From NCBI GenBank assembly GCA_015222555.1, contig JADFVM010000055.1, forward strand, positions 1-24,854: DNA of 24,854 nt. Reading direction: 5' to 3'. The position numbers and the translations under genes were made by a program. Origin of the DNA: Pseudomonadota bacterium. Lineage in GTDB: Bacteria > Desulfobacterota > JADFVX01. Positions 8,189-16,583 of this stretch are shown in pieces; the stretch's first letter is position 1, and the number at the start of each line of letters is the position of its first letter. The notes beneath the pieces are model-generated. The model did not search any database. It was not told the origin of the DNA and worked only from the letters and a program-made list of their open reading frames with translations.

Positions 8189-9826
8189 CTAAGCTCCCAG
8201 AGTCGCGAGGGCTTTTTGCTCCTCTTCAACAAACATTTTTTGTCGTTTAACAAGTTGTTCAAAATCTACCTTGTGACCGTCAAAGTCGGGGCCATGGAAA
8301 CAGGCGAACTTTGTTTCGCCCCCCACAGAAACACGGCAGGCTCCGCACATCCCTGTACCGTCTACCATAATGGCATTTAGGGAAACATAGGTCTCAATAC
8401 CAAGTGGCTTTGTCATATCACTGACGGCTTTCATCATCGGTACGGGGCCGACGGCCAGAACATGGCTCAGTTTCTCTCCTCTGTCCAAAATCTGCTGAAG
8501 GGCATGGGTGACAAAACCTTCAATCCCTATTGAACCGTCATTGGTGGTGAGCATGACCTCATGGCAGACTTCTTCAAGTTCCGGTACCATAATGAGGAGG
8601 TCCTTGTTCCGGGCGCCGACAATGCCGATAACCCGGTTCCCCAGTTGCTTGAAATCACGTGCCGTGGGGATGATGGCCCCCGTTCCATAACCGCCTCCGA
8701 TAACGACACAGGTCCCGTCATGTTTCTTGACGTGAGAGCGTTCCCCCAGTGGCCCTACCATGTCGGTAAAGCAGTCGCCCACATTCATATTGTTAATTTC
8801 TGATGAAGTCTTTCCCACAGCCATGACGATTATCTGGATAGTCCCTTTGCCCTCGTCCCAGCCGCAGATAGACAGTGGAATCCTTTCGCTGAATTCATGG
8901 GGACGGACAATAATGAATTGGCCGGCCTTAAGCTTTTTTGCAAGTAGAGGGGCTTCTATTTCGAAGTGGAATGTTTTTGTGCAGAGTTCCCGTTTTGATA
9001 CAATTTTGAAACTCTGTTTATAACGATCAGCGAGGGATTCACCTGCCTTGCAGAAGGGTAAAAAACGTTCCGCTTCATGTCGAACAATATAGGCATAATC
9101 CCATTCATGTTTTTCGTCATTTCCAAGAATGGCGTTATATGACTTGAGAAGTTTTTCCCTCTGCTCATCATTTAACAGTCTCTTGCTGAGCATTTTCCCC
9201 AGGGCGCGTGCAGCATTTGCTCTAACGAGAGGATTGTTGTCGGAAATAAGTGTAAATGCGCTATCGAACATTTTTGTGCGTATCTTCTCATCCAGGAGGT
9301 TAGCATGTAAACGCTGTGACAGCCTGCCTGCCGCATTGAGAGCCATGGCTCTCACTTGATGATTCTTGGCTTTTGATGCAACCAGAATTTCAGGCAGCGC
9401 TTTAACGACTTCGGGCACTCTGAAATAGGAAAGGGTCTGGATTAGATTGATAATTGCAAAATCATCACCGCGGTTTTCATCCCAGGCTTTAAGAATGAGC
9501 TCCACTGCAGCCGCACCGTTGAGAGCAATGGCCCTTCCAAGGTGGGCGGCAGACTCTGCGTCGGCATTTGTGACTTCCTTGATGAGGAAGGGTACTACGG
9601 CCTCCCCAAATTTGGCGATCTGCTTCTCAGCACGGTTTGCCAGCTTTATCATTTCCACCATGCCGGCGTGGTCATGGTAAAATAGTACTGAAAGGGCTGA
9701 AGATAGATCAACTTTCTCCTCATCGCTCAAGTCTTTTAATTTCCCAATCTGATCCAGTGCATTTGAAATAGTATCTTCATTTTCTATTTCTATTTGACTT
9801 ACAATTTTCTTTATCTTGTCTGTCAT
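8189..9826 (-). CDS. nfnA: HEAT-repeat / NfnA-like FAD-2Fe-2S oxidoreductase fusion
   Basis: The C-terminal part (about 269-545) is a ferredoxin-NADP reductase-type module of the NfnA/SudB/dihydroorotate dehydrogenase electron-transfer family. It has FAD-binding RIPLSI (315-320), a glycine-rich nucleotide site GGGYGTG near 372, and a C-terminal 2Fe-2S site with C494, C497 and C509 (CGAC and FACFHGPD). Its partner is the next gene. The first 265 residues are unusual: helical repeats with the look of HEAT/armadillo units, for example VRAMALNAAGRL and VRANAARALGKML. Family members are normally about 280 residues. The frame is open to a TTG at 9967, but the ATG at 9826 has AGGA at 7-nt spacing and a promoter lies inside the longer frame, so the 545-residue form is chosen. 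The HEAT part may dock a partner; that is inference. Confidence 0.88.
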   Translation of the reverse strand: MTDKIKKIVSQIEIENEDTISNALDQIGKLKDLSDEEKVDLSSALSVLFYHDHAGMVEMIKLANRAEKQIAKFGEAVVPFLIKEVTNADAESAAHLGRAIALNGAAAVELILKAWDENRGDDFAIINLIQTLSYFRVPEVVKALPEILVASKAKNHQVRAMALNAAGRLSQRLHANLLDEKIRTKMFDSAFTLISDNNPLVRANAARALGKMLSKRLLNDEQREKLLKSYNAILGNDEKHEWDYAYIVRHEAERFLPFCKAGESLADRYKQSFKIVSKRELCTKTFHFEIEAPLLAKKLKAGQFIIVRPHEFSERIPLSICGWDEGKGTIQIIVMAVGKTSSEINNMNVGDCFTDMVGPLGERSHVKKHDGTCVVIGGGYGTGAIIPTARDFKQLGNRVIGIVGARNKDLLIMVPELEEVCHEVMLTTNDGSIGIEGFVTHALQQILDRGEKLSHVLAVGPVPMMKAVSDMTKPLGIETYVSLNAIMVDGTGMCGACRVSVGGETKFACFHGPDFDGHKVDFEQLVKRQKMFVEEEQKALATLGA

Positions 9827-9877
9827 GTCATTTTCCTGTAATCCAAATTGTATTTTTATGAGATCCCCAAAATCGCC

Positions 9878-9906
9878 ATTATAGAAACTTTGCGCATCTT
9901 TTTCCA
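9878..9906 (-). promoter_or_regulatory. Promoter for the nfnA-nfnB operon
   Basis: On the minus strand TGGAAA (9906-9901), a 17-bp spacer and a perfect TATAAT (9883-9878) form a sigma-70-type promoter. The predicted transcription start near 9871 leaves a leader of about 45 nt before the ATG at 9826. This argues against the longer TTG-initiated reading frame. Confidence 0.5.
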
Positions 9907-10087
9907 CTATTTTATGAACTTCGTTGTTTAAGAAGTTTGGAATGCCTGTTTTTCTAGAGTAGAACAAGGCTTATTTGTGAAATCAAGGGCTTGCTTTTTT
10001 AACTGTTAACCCAGATTGATTGAAAGCTGTGAATGCCTCCTGATAAATAATGAAGCTGCTCTATATTTTTGAAGAAGTAAGCATGGC

Positions 10088-10115
10088 TTGACACCGAGAA
10101 AGTTTAAGGTATGCT
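10088..10115 (+). promoter_or_regulatory. Promoter for the orphan receiver gene
   Basis: A perfect -35 TTGACA (10088-10093), a 16-bp spacer and TATGCT (10110-10115) make a good sigma-70 promoter. The predicted start near 10122 leaves a 5' leader of about 110 nt. I saw no clear regulatory fold in that leader. Confidence 0.6.
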
Positions 10116-10230
10116 ATTATGCAGGGCAGAAAAAATAATCTCATCTTTCTGGGACCATAGATTCTTAAAATCATAGACAAAACTGATGGTTAATGTAAGA
10201 TCTTTATATTTTATATAGACAGTCAGCTTT

Positions 10231-10782
10231 ATGAGTAAGTTTATGAAAATAATGATTGTAGACGATTCGGAAGATATAGACCTCTTGATCCAGTCTATAT
10301 TGCAATCGGCAGGTTATGATGATCTTGTGATCGCAAAATCGGCATATGAGGCCTTTAATATCCTTGGGATTGATGAACATGGGATGGAAAATAATAAGGG
10401 TGAAAACTCAAAATATACGACACAAAAGCGTGAAGAACAACATGATGTTGATCTTATTCTCATGGACATTGCAATGCCCGGGATTGATGGGATTGAAGCT
10501 TGCCAGATTATACATACATCTGAAAAATACAGCGAAACGCCCATCATTATTGTCACTGCCAGGCACGAAGATGATGACCTGGAAACAGCCTTTTATGCCG
10601 GGGCGCTTTATTATGTCACCAAGCCTTTAAGGAGGTCGGAGCTTCTTGCCCGTGTGCATTCGTCATTGCGACTGAAGCAGGAGGTCGATCGTTGTAAAGC
10701 GCATAAAGAAGAGTTGGCGAATGCAAAACGGGAAATAAAAAAACTAAGAGCCATGCTTCAGGATAAGACTAACGGTAAATAA
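10231..10782 (+). CDS. Orphan response regulator with C-terminal coiled coil
   Basis: A single receiver domain with no DNA-binding or enzymatic output. In 183 residues: acidic pocket D11/D12, phospho-acceptor D79 in LILMDIAMPG, and YYVTKPLR with the conserved lysine. D79 lies later than usual because about 20 polar residues (roughly 52-71, many Asn, Lys, Glu, Gln) are inserted between the second helix and the strand carrying the Asp. After the receiver, residues about 148-178 are charged and heptad-like, suggesting a coiled coil for dimerisation or partner binding. The ATG at 10231 lacks a clear ribosome binding site; the ATG at 10243 is an alternative. It stands alone: dapF is convergent and nfnA divergent. 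The cognate kinase could be one of the CheA proteins here, but nothing proves that. Confidence 0.82.
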   Translation: MSKFMKIMIVDDSEDIDLLIQSILQSAGYDDLVIAKSAYEAFNILGIDEHGMENNKGENSKYTTQKREEQHDVDLILMDIAMPGIDGIEACQIIHTSEKYSETPIIIVTARHEDDDLETAFYAGALYYVTKPLRRSELLARVHSSLRLKQEVDRCKAHKEELANAKREIKKLRAMLQDKTNGK

Positions 10783-10851
10783 TTCTTTTCATAAGAGGCT
10801 ATTGCTGGCTCGCCATTTAACAATACTTCTATTAATCTCTCATGGGGAACT

Positions 10852-11670
10852 CTAGAGATCAATTACGCCTTCAAAAACTTCTTCAGCCGCACCGGTCATA
10901 TAAAGGTCATCATCTTCACCCCAAAGGATATCCAGATCACCGCCGGCAAGATGTACCGTCACCCGTCTGTGGGTCTTTTCATTTAATACAGATGCAACGG
11001 CCGAGGCACAGGCCCCTGTCCCACAGGCCAGCGTTTCACCTGACCCCCGCTCCCAGACACGCATCTTGATTTCTCTGTCATTTATGACTTCAACGAACTC
11101 CACATTTATCCTTTTTGGAAAGAGCTCATTTTTTTCAATGAGGGGACCGTATGTTGTGAGGGGAAACTTCTCTACATCATCAACAAAAATCACACAATGA
11201 GGATTGCCCACGGAAAGACAGGTGATGTCAAAAGTCCGATCTTCTATTTTGAGTGGCTTTGACAAAATTCTGCCATCAAGTCTGACGGGTATATCTTTGC
11301 CCTCAAGAATGGGGCTGCCCATATTGACTTCGACCATATCTTCTCTCACTCTTGGCTGGATAATGCCAGCCTGAGTTTCAATGGACAGGTCTGTGTTGGA
11401 TGTTATGTCCTTTGTGACAAGATATTTTGCAAAGCAGCGGATGCCATTTCCGCACATTTCCACTTCACCACCGTCAGCATTGAAAATTAACATCCTGTAG
11501 TCGGCTATGGATGAGTCGAGAAGTAGCAGGAGCTGGTCCGCTCCAATGCCATATCTCCTGTCGCAGAGTTTCTTTGCTTTTTTTCCAATGTCCATTGCGT
11601 CGAAATCCCGACAATCGATAAGAACAAAATCGTTACCGATTCCATGCATTTTAGTAAATTCTATATCCAT
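10852..11670 (-). CDS. dapF: Diaminopimelate epimerase
   Basis: DapF converts LL- to meso-diaminopimelate, the step before lysine and the peptidoglycan cross-link residue, using two cysteines as acid/base pair. The 272-residue product has MHGIGNDFVLID at the N-terminus, catalytic C73 in EMCGNGIRC, and the second catalytic C216 in ACGTGACA. Length and both motifs are typical, so an active cytoplasmic enzyme is expected. It starts 58 nt after the engB stop and is probably co-transcribed from the engB promoter. The ATG at 11670 gives the standard N-terminus; AAGGAGG lies about 10 nt upstream on the minus strand. Downstream it converges on the orphan receiver gene with a gap of about 70 nt in which I see no convincing terminator. 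Confidence 0.96.
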   Translation of the reverse strand: MDIEFTKMHGIGNDFVLIDCRDFDAMDIGKKAKKLCDRRYGIGADQLLLLLDSSIADYRMLIFNADGGEVEMCGNGIRCFAKYLVTKDITSNTDLSIETQAGIIQPRVREDMVEVNMGSPILEGKDIPVRLDGRILSKPLKIEDRTFDITCLSVGNPHCVIFVDDVEKFPLTTYGPLIEKNELFPKRINVEFVEVINDREIKMRVWERGSGETLACGTGACASAVASVLNEKTHRRVTVHLAGGDLDILWGEDDDLYMTGAAEEVFEGVIDL

Positions 11671-11728
11671 ATTGCCTGCCAGCCTCCTTGGAGAAAATCT
11701 TGTCTTAATTTGAAGAGATCAATAACTT

Positions 11729-12319
11729 TCATTCATTGCAGCCAATGGCATCAGTGATGGTATTCCAGAGTTCGTCAAGACCAAGGCCTGAAGGCACGGA
11801 AAAAGGGATGGGCGTAACTCCCAGGTCAGGAAGATCCCGCTCAATCTCTTTTATCCTTTTGATCCGTTGATTGCGGGAAAATTTATCCGATTTTGTGAGA
11901 ACCATTATAACGGGAATGTTGTAATGATTCAATATGTCGATCATTTTCCTGTCTGACTCGCTCTGATCGCGCCTTATGTCCTGGAGACATACAACGGCCT
12001 TCAGCTTGTTGCTGTGGGAGAAATAAGTCTCCATCATTTTTCCCCACTGGTTTCTTTCAGTCTTGGAAACCTTTGCATAACCGTAGCCTGGCAGGTCGAC
12101 AAAGATAATCTTCTTATTGATGAAGAAGAAATTTATGAGCCTTGTTTTCCCTGGAGTTGAGCTTGTCTTTGCCAGAGCCCGCCTGTTAAGAAGCTTGTTG
12201 ATTAATGATGATTTTCCGACATTTGATCTGCCCACAAAGGCTATTTCAGGAAATTCAAGGTCGGGAAAGCCGTCCGGTTTGACGGCACTTTTAATAAATT
12301 CCGAGGAGCTTACCTTCAT
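11729..12319 (-). CDS. engB: Ribosome biogenesis GTPase EngB (YsxC/YihA)
   Basis: EngB is an essential small GTPase needed for large ribosomal subunit assembly. In 196 residues the GTPase motifs follow the family order: G1 GRSNVGKS (30-37), G2 around STPGKTRLINFF, G3 DLPGYGYAKV, G4 LTKSDKF and a G5-like SVPSGLG. TPGKT and PGYGYA are diagnostic for EngB as opposed to Era or Obg. The ATG at 12319 gives the normal N-terminus, but no ribosome binding site is visible upstream; a strong promoter ends only 6 nt before it, so the message may be leaderless. The C-terminus (LGLDELWNTITDAI) is complete. dapF follows on the same strand. Confidence 0.96.
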   Translation of the reverse strand: MKVSSSEFIKSAVKPDGFPDLEFPEIAFVGRSNVGKSSLINKLLNRRALAKTSSTPGKTRLINFFFINKKIIFVDLPGYGYAKVSKTERNQWGKMMETYFSHSNKLKAVVCLQDIRRDQSESDRKMIDILNHYNIPVIMVLTKSDKFSRNQRIKRIKEIERDLPDLGVTPIPFSVPSGLGLDELWNTITDAIGCNE

Positions 12320-12325
12320 GATACT

Positions 12326-12354
12326 ACGCTAACATCGGTTGTGCTTTATGTCAA
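12326..12354 (-). promoter_or_regulatory. engB-dapF promoter, possibly giving a leaderless mRNA
   Basis: On the minus strand a perfect TTGACA (12354-12349), a 17-bp spacer and TAGCGT (12331-12326) end 6 nt before the engB ATG. RNA synthesis would then start at or next to the A of the ATG. The absence of a ribosome binding site upstream of that ATG fits this reading. Confidence 0.5.
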
Positions 12355-12432
12355 TAATCTTCAACGCTTATCCGCTTAAATCCCAGAGTTTTTCCTTGTA
12401 AAAGCTTTAGAAATTGAGTATAAGAAGTTAGA

Positions 12433-12463
12433 TTGAGGGAAGTATTGATTTCTAAGTTATAAT
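12433..12463 (+). promoter_or_regulatory. Promoter of the divergent chemosensory operon
   Basis: TTGAGG (12433-12438), a 19-bp spacer and a perfect TATAAT (12458-12463) lie just before an unusually strong ribosome binding site, AAGGAGGT at 12471-12478, 9 nt before the ATG at 12488. The -10 is convincing; the -35 is weak, so an activator is possible. Confidence 0.45.
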
Positions 12464-12487
12464 TGGGTTGAAGGAGGTTTCTGACAA

Positions 12488-14128
12488 ATGTCTGCTGAAG
12501 GTTTTTTCGGGCCAGGGGAGCAGAGCCTCGTGGATATGATCCAGATGTGGGGACTGAATAAAATCTCCGGCATTCTTACCATTAAAAGTGGGCGAGAGGC
12601 GGGCGAAATCCATTTTGATGGTGGCAGGGCAGTATGGGCGGCAGTTGGCCCCCATCTTCAGAATGAAGATGCCATCTATCATGTCCTTGCTCTCGATTCC
12701 GGCAAATTCCGATTCGTCAATACTGTGAATGTGCAATCAGATCCCTCCTGGAGTGCCTCCTATCAGGAAATTATCATGGAAGGGATGAGGCGCCTGGACC
12801 ATGTCAATGATGATAAGAGGGCGCTTGAAGAAAAATTCGGTTTTATCCCCCATATTATTAATAAAGATTTTGGCTCCAGCGCCTCTGATGCAGACAGGGT
12901 CTTCCTGGGCCTCATTGATGGCAAAAGTAATCTTGAAAAAGTATTTAATCATTGTGGGCTCGGTCTTCACAAGGGGATTGAGGTATTCAACAGGTTATTG
13001 TCGGAGAATATAATAGCCCTCAGGAAAGTCCGTGTCCTGGTCGTTGATGACCAGAGCGTCTGGCGCAGGGTGATTTCAAATATGCTGGGTAAAGAATCCT
13101 ACTTTGAAGTCGTTGGTACTGCCGAGGATGGCGTTGAGGCCTTAAAAAAACTTGCAGAACTAAGACCTGATGTGATGACACTGGATCTTGAGATGCCTAA
13201 CCTGGATGGCATCAAGACGCTCTACTGGATGATGAGTGGTGGTTACGATATCCTTTTACAGTCCCAGTTCAATATTGAAATAGAAGAAACCTACCGTTGC
13301 CCCGTGGTGGTGATAAGTGCAGTAGCAACAAAAATGGCAGATGAAACACTTGAGGCTCTCATGGGCGGAGCCTGCGGCTATATTACCAAACCTTCACAGA
13401 TAATTAATGAAAACCTGGACTCGCAGCAACATCGAATTGCCAAAACGGTCCTTATGGCTTCTCAGGTAGACCTGATCAAGTCGAGGAGGATTAAGCCTAA
13501 GGAAATTGTGAAAGACAAGTCCTTTTTCAGGGAGTCGACTAAAAAGCTTGTCTCTATAGGTGCTTCTGTTATGGGAGGCCTCACATCGCTGATGCAGCTC
13601 ATCCCCAATTTGCCCCCTCTCATTGATGCTGCCTTTATTGTTGTGGTTGATGACCTTGACTCTATGGCGCATGCAAGATCCTTTGCAGAATTTCTTGACA
13701 GTCACAGTGAGGTGAAAGTGATGACTGCTGAAAGAAATACCATTCTCAAAAGAGGTGTTGTTTATCTTTCCCCTGGAAACCAGAATGTGGTTTTTGGGGT
13801 GGTTGATACAAAACAGGTTGGCTTTAGGGTCTTTCAAAGATCGGAACAGGAAGAATTGCAGCCCATTGACGCCATGCTTCTAAACGCCATTCATTGCAAA
13901 GGATTACACAAAAGGTGGGGTGTTGTGCTGGCTGGTGACGGGACAGATGGAAAGGTTGGTTTCCTGGAAATGGTCAAGTTTGGAGAGACTGTTTTTGCCC
14001 AGGATTCCTACTCATCGCTTAATCCGATAAAACCGGAAAATGTGACCAATACCGGTATTTCCAGAGTGGTTCCTTTGGGGGAAATGGTGAAACAGATTAG
14101 TGATGAAGTCGGGAGGGCAGAGGGGTGA
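12488..14128 (+). CDS. PATAN (DUF4388)-receiver-CheB-like fusion with degenerate esterase site
   Basis: Three parts in 546 residues. First, a DUF4388/PATAN domain (about 8-175; ISGILTIKSG..GEIHFDGGRAVWA), a scaffold found in signalling proteins. Second, a receiver (about 181-310) with D187/D188, phospho-acceptor D233 in LDLEMPNLDG and K301 in TKP, containing an extra loop near 250-268. Third, a CheB methylesterase-like domain (about 352-540). CheB uses a Ser-His-Asp triad to remove receptor methyl groups. Here Ser (S360, IGAS) and Asp (D487, GDGTDG) remain, but the QHM segment is replaced by VVDDLDS, so the catalytic His is absent; one residue is also inserted after IGAS, and YLAPG plus His became YLSPGNQN. 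H395 lies a few residues on and could only substitute if the fold shifted. Probably non-catalytic. First gene of the operon, overlapping the next at TGATG. Confidence 0.87.
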   Translation: MSAEGFFGPGEQSLVDMIQMWGLNKISGILTIKSGREAGEIHFDGGRAVWAAVGPHLQNEDAIYHVLALDSGKFRFVNTVNVQSDPSWSASYQEIIMEGMRRLDHVNDDKRALEEKFGFIPHIINKDFGSSASDADRVFLGLIDGKSNLEKVFNHCGLGLHKGIEVFNRLLSENIIALRKVRVLVVDDQSVWRRVISNMLGKESYFEVVGTAEDGVEALKKLAELRPDVMTLDLEMPNLDGIKTLYWMMSGGYDILLQSQFNIEIEETYRCPVVVISAVATKMADETLEALMGGACGYITKPSQIINENLDSQQHRIAKTVLMASQVDLIKSRRIKPKEIVKDKSFFRESTKKLVSIGASVMGGLTSLMQLIPNLPPLIDAAFIVVVDDLDSMAHARSFAEFLDSHSEVKVMTAERNTILKRGVVYLSPGNQNVVFGVVDTKQVGFRVFQRSEQEELQPIDAMLLNAIHCKGLHKRWGVVLAGDGTDGKVGFLEMVKFGETVFAQDSYSSLNPIKPENVTNTGISRVVPLGEMVKQISDEVGRAEG

Positions 14129-16524
14129 TGGATCCTTCTTTTTTTGGTTACTCTCTTGAGGACTTTAAAGATGAGGCGAGAGAGCTTTTATCAAAGGTTG
14201 AAGCTGTGCTGACGGGTATCAAGGAGCCTCGTGATTATCCTGAGGGTGTCAATGCCATCTTCAGATCAATTCACTCGCTAAAAGGTTCTGCTGCCTACGC
14301 CGGCCTTAAAGATGTCCACAGTTTTGCTCACCTCTACGAAAGTTTTCTCGGAGAGTTGAGAAACAGGAAAATTGATGTAGACGACAGGGTCCTCAACCTC
14401 CTTATCAGAGCAAAGGATTACCTTGAGGATCTGGTCTTTTCCCCCGGCGATGTGACAATCGTCAGCCTTGATGAGCTGGATGGCAGCTTTATGGACAAGC
14501 TGTCGACAATCCTGAAATCCAGGTCATCAAGAGCGCTTCCAGCGCGTGGTGACAGCCCGGAGGATGCAGGCGATGAAGTCGCCCATGTTGCCGCTGCCGC
14601 AAGGGAAGCGGTTGCTGGAGATATGGCCGCCGCAGTGCGTGCGCCGGCTGAGCTGGGGCAGTCCGGTGTCATAAAAGTCACCATTACAGCGGCCCTCAAA
14701 TCGCTGGTTCTTGCCCTGAAAAACAGACCTTTTCAACGGGACACTGCGATAAAAGCGGTAAAGAAACTTGAAGAATCTGTGTTGTGGGCTTTTGGCGACA
14801 AAATGACACATGTCATCCAACCTCTGGAAGATGTTAAGGCTATTGTTGCGGGAAGGATCGGCGCAGGGGAGTTGTCAAATTTGCAAAGAGATTTTAATAA
14901 TCTTGCAAAAGCGATCAAGGGTGAGCTTGATAGTTTAAGTATGGACATAAAAGGTGCTTCAGCGGATGGGAACAATGAAAAAGAAAAGGAACGCCTTGGA
15001 GGGGAAGAGAAGAAATCATCATTCAACACAGCGTTTGATGTGCAGAAAAGACTGTCTCCCGATGAGGTGAGAGGCGTGTCTGAAGATGATATTGTTAAGA
15101 TTACACTAACAAAATCTCTCCAGAGCCTTTCTGCCTTGCTGGATAAGGAACGGCCTGACATGAAGGAGATGAAACGTCATCTAGGGCGTCTTAAAAACCT
15201 TAACCAGTGGGCCTTTGAGGGTAATGAAAAGGTTGGCAACCTTCTCCTTTCCATTGCAGGCCTGCTCGATCGACCCTTTAATAAGAAGTTTTCCGAAGAG
15301 ATCAAAAAGAAGGTTGCCGACTTGAGTGTCTTTTTTCCGGAGCTTTTAGGAGAAAAGAGGCTGGAAAAATCCGGCCCGACATCGGGGAGGGGGAATAGGG
15401 CAAGAGGGGAAGCGGCACCCCCTGCAACCTCCTTTTCTTTAGCGGGTTCAACGTTGCGAGTGAAGTCGGAGGATCTTGAATCGTTGATGAAAACCGTGGG
15501 CAGCCTAAGAGGCCTTGATGCCGATGAGTTGGAAAAACTCCAGTCTCAGGCCCTTCAATTGAGAATGGTCCCCGTGGGTGAACTCTTTAGCCGCTTCCCA
15601 AAGGTTGTGAGAGACCTTTCGGAATCGCTGGACAAGGAGATAACGCTGGAAATGTCAGGGGAGTCTGTCAAGCTGGATAAAGTGATTGTCGATAAGATTC
15701 AGGAGCCCATACTTCACATGATAAGAAATGCCGCAGGTCATGGCGTGGAAAGTTCTGATGAGATGGCGAGGTCAGGAAAGAGGCATGGTGTGATCAGACT
15801 GGGCGCTTATCATGAGGGGGGGCAGGTGATTATTGAGGTCTCTGATAATGGACGAGGAATATCGCTGGCCAGGCTTAAAGAAAGAGGCCTTGCCATGGGG
15901 CTTATCCAGCAGGGTGAAGAGCTGGATAGAAGGGAATTGCTGAATCTTATCTTTGCGCCGGGCTTTAGTACAACGGATGAAGCCGATGGACTTTCCGGGC
16001 GGGGTGTGGGTATGGATGTGGTAAGAGATGTGGTGACATCCCTTCAGGGTGCTGTAACAATTGAAACAAAAGAAGGTGAAGGCAGTACCTTCAGGCTCAT
16101 CCTTCCTCTTACTCTTGCCATCGTGAGAGCCCTCATCCTTGAGGAGGGCGGAAATAAGATCGGTGTGCCGGCTGCTTCAGTTGATAAAGTTCTTAGCATG
16201 ACAAAAGATGATATCCAAGGACGCAGCTTTGTGGATAAAAACAGATTGTCTCTGGATCTGAAGGAAGAAGGAGAGACCGTCCCGCTTGTAAATTTTTCAA
16301 AATTATTTGGTGTGAAGAGTGAACGTGATAAAAGATCTGTTGTCATTATCAAGGCCGGTCCGGCCAATCGGGTCGCCCTTGTTGTCGACTTTGCCGAAGA
16401 GAGGCGGCCTTTGACTGTTCAACCGCTGGACAGATTTGCAAAAAACAGTTTTTTTTCCAGCGCTTCGCTGGTGGACGAAAAGCTGATTATGATATTAAAT
16501 GTACCAAGCCTGCTGGCCGCCTGA
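14128..16524 (+). CDS. cheA: Divergent CheA-type kinase with duplicated insert and short P3
   Basis: A CheA homologue of 798 residues. HPt domain with phospho-acceptor H49 (SIHSLKG), then an Ala-rich linker. Next come two similar segments (about 182-267 and 322-403) not found in ordinary CheA, each opening with a IKVTIT/VKITLT strand and holding LW/QW-AF in the middle. P3 is shortened: only about 28 residues separate LRVKSEDLESLM from LQSQALQLRMVP, against about 60 normally. The ATPase keeps N (HMIRNAAGHGVE), G1 SDNGRGI and G2 LSGRGVGMD, although the usual NxxDHG is NAAGHG. P5 is CheW-like but lacks GATILGDG (SASLVDEK instead). Catalysis looks possible; array geometry should differ. ATG at 14128 shares one base with the upstream stop, giving TGATG coupling; GTG at 14125 is an alternative. 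Confidence 0.88.
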   Translation: MDPSFFGYSLEDFKDEARELLSKVEAVLTGIKEPRDYPEGVNAIFRSIHSLKGSAAYAGLKDVHSFAHLYESFLGELRNRKIDVDDRVLNLLIRAKDYLEDLVFSPGDVTIVSLDELDGSFMDKLSTILKSRSSRALPARGDSPEDAGDEVAHVAAAAREAVAGDMAAAVRAPAELGQSGVIKVTITAALKSLVLALKNRPFQRDTAIKAVKKLEESVLWAFGDKMTHVIQPLEDVKAIVAGRIGAGELSNLQRDFNNLAKAIKGELDSLSMDIKGASADGNNEKEKERLGGEEKKSSFNTAFDVQKRLSPDEVRGVSEDDIVKITLTKSLQSLSALLDKERPDMKEMKRHLGRLKNLNQWAFEGNEKVGNLLLSIAGLLDRPFNKKFSEEIKKKVADLSVFFPELLGEKRLEKSGPTSGRGNRARGEAAPPATSFSLAGSTLRVKSEDLESLMKTVGSLRGLDADELEKLQSQALQLRMVPVGELFSRFPKVVRDLSESLDKEITLEMSGESVKLDKVIVDKIQEPILHMIRNAAGHGVESSDEMARSGKRHGVIRLGAYHEGGQVIIEVSDNGRGISLARLKERGLAMGLIQQGEELDRRELLNLIFAPGFSTTDEADGLSGRGVGMDVVRDVVTSLQGAVTIETKEGEGSTFRLILPLTLAIVRALILEEGGNKIGVPAASVDKVLSMTKDDIQGRSFVDKNRLSLDLKEEGETVPLVNFSKLFGVKSERDKRSVVIIKAGPANRVALVVDFAEERRPLTVQPLDRFAKNSFFSSASLVDEKLIMILNVPSLLAA

Positions 16525-16583
16525 TCAATTTGGGCCGGTGGAGGCCAGCAGTAACTGTAACGAAAAAAAGGGAGGTGTGCACT

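Larger units (their letters stand above)
9827..10230. other. Intergenic region between divergent transcription units
   Basis: Four hundred bases separate nfnA (minus) and the orphan receiver gene (plus). I see two divergent promoters, one per unit, an A/T-rich stretch (about 10160-10220), and no coding frame with a credible start. The stretch 9827-9967 stays open in the nfnA frame but lacks start signals. Confidence 0.6.

Noticed and set aside
9827..9967. A 47-residue N-terminal extension of the HEAT-NfnA protein from a TTG
   Set aside because: A TATAAT promoter lies inside it, and the ATG at 9826 has a good ribosome binding site while the TTG has none.
16530..16583. Extended N-terminus of the lone receiver
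   Set aside because: The strong AGGGAGG site sits immediately before the ATG at 16584, and the extra residues do not belong to a receiver fold.
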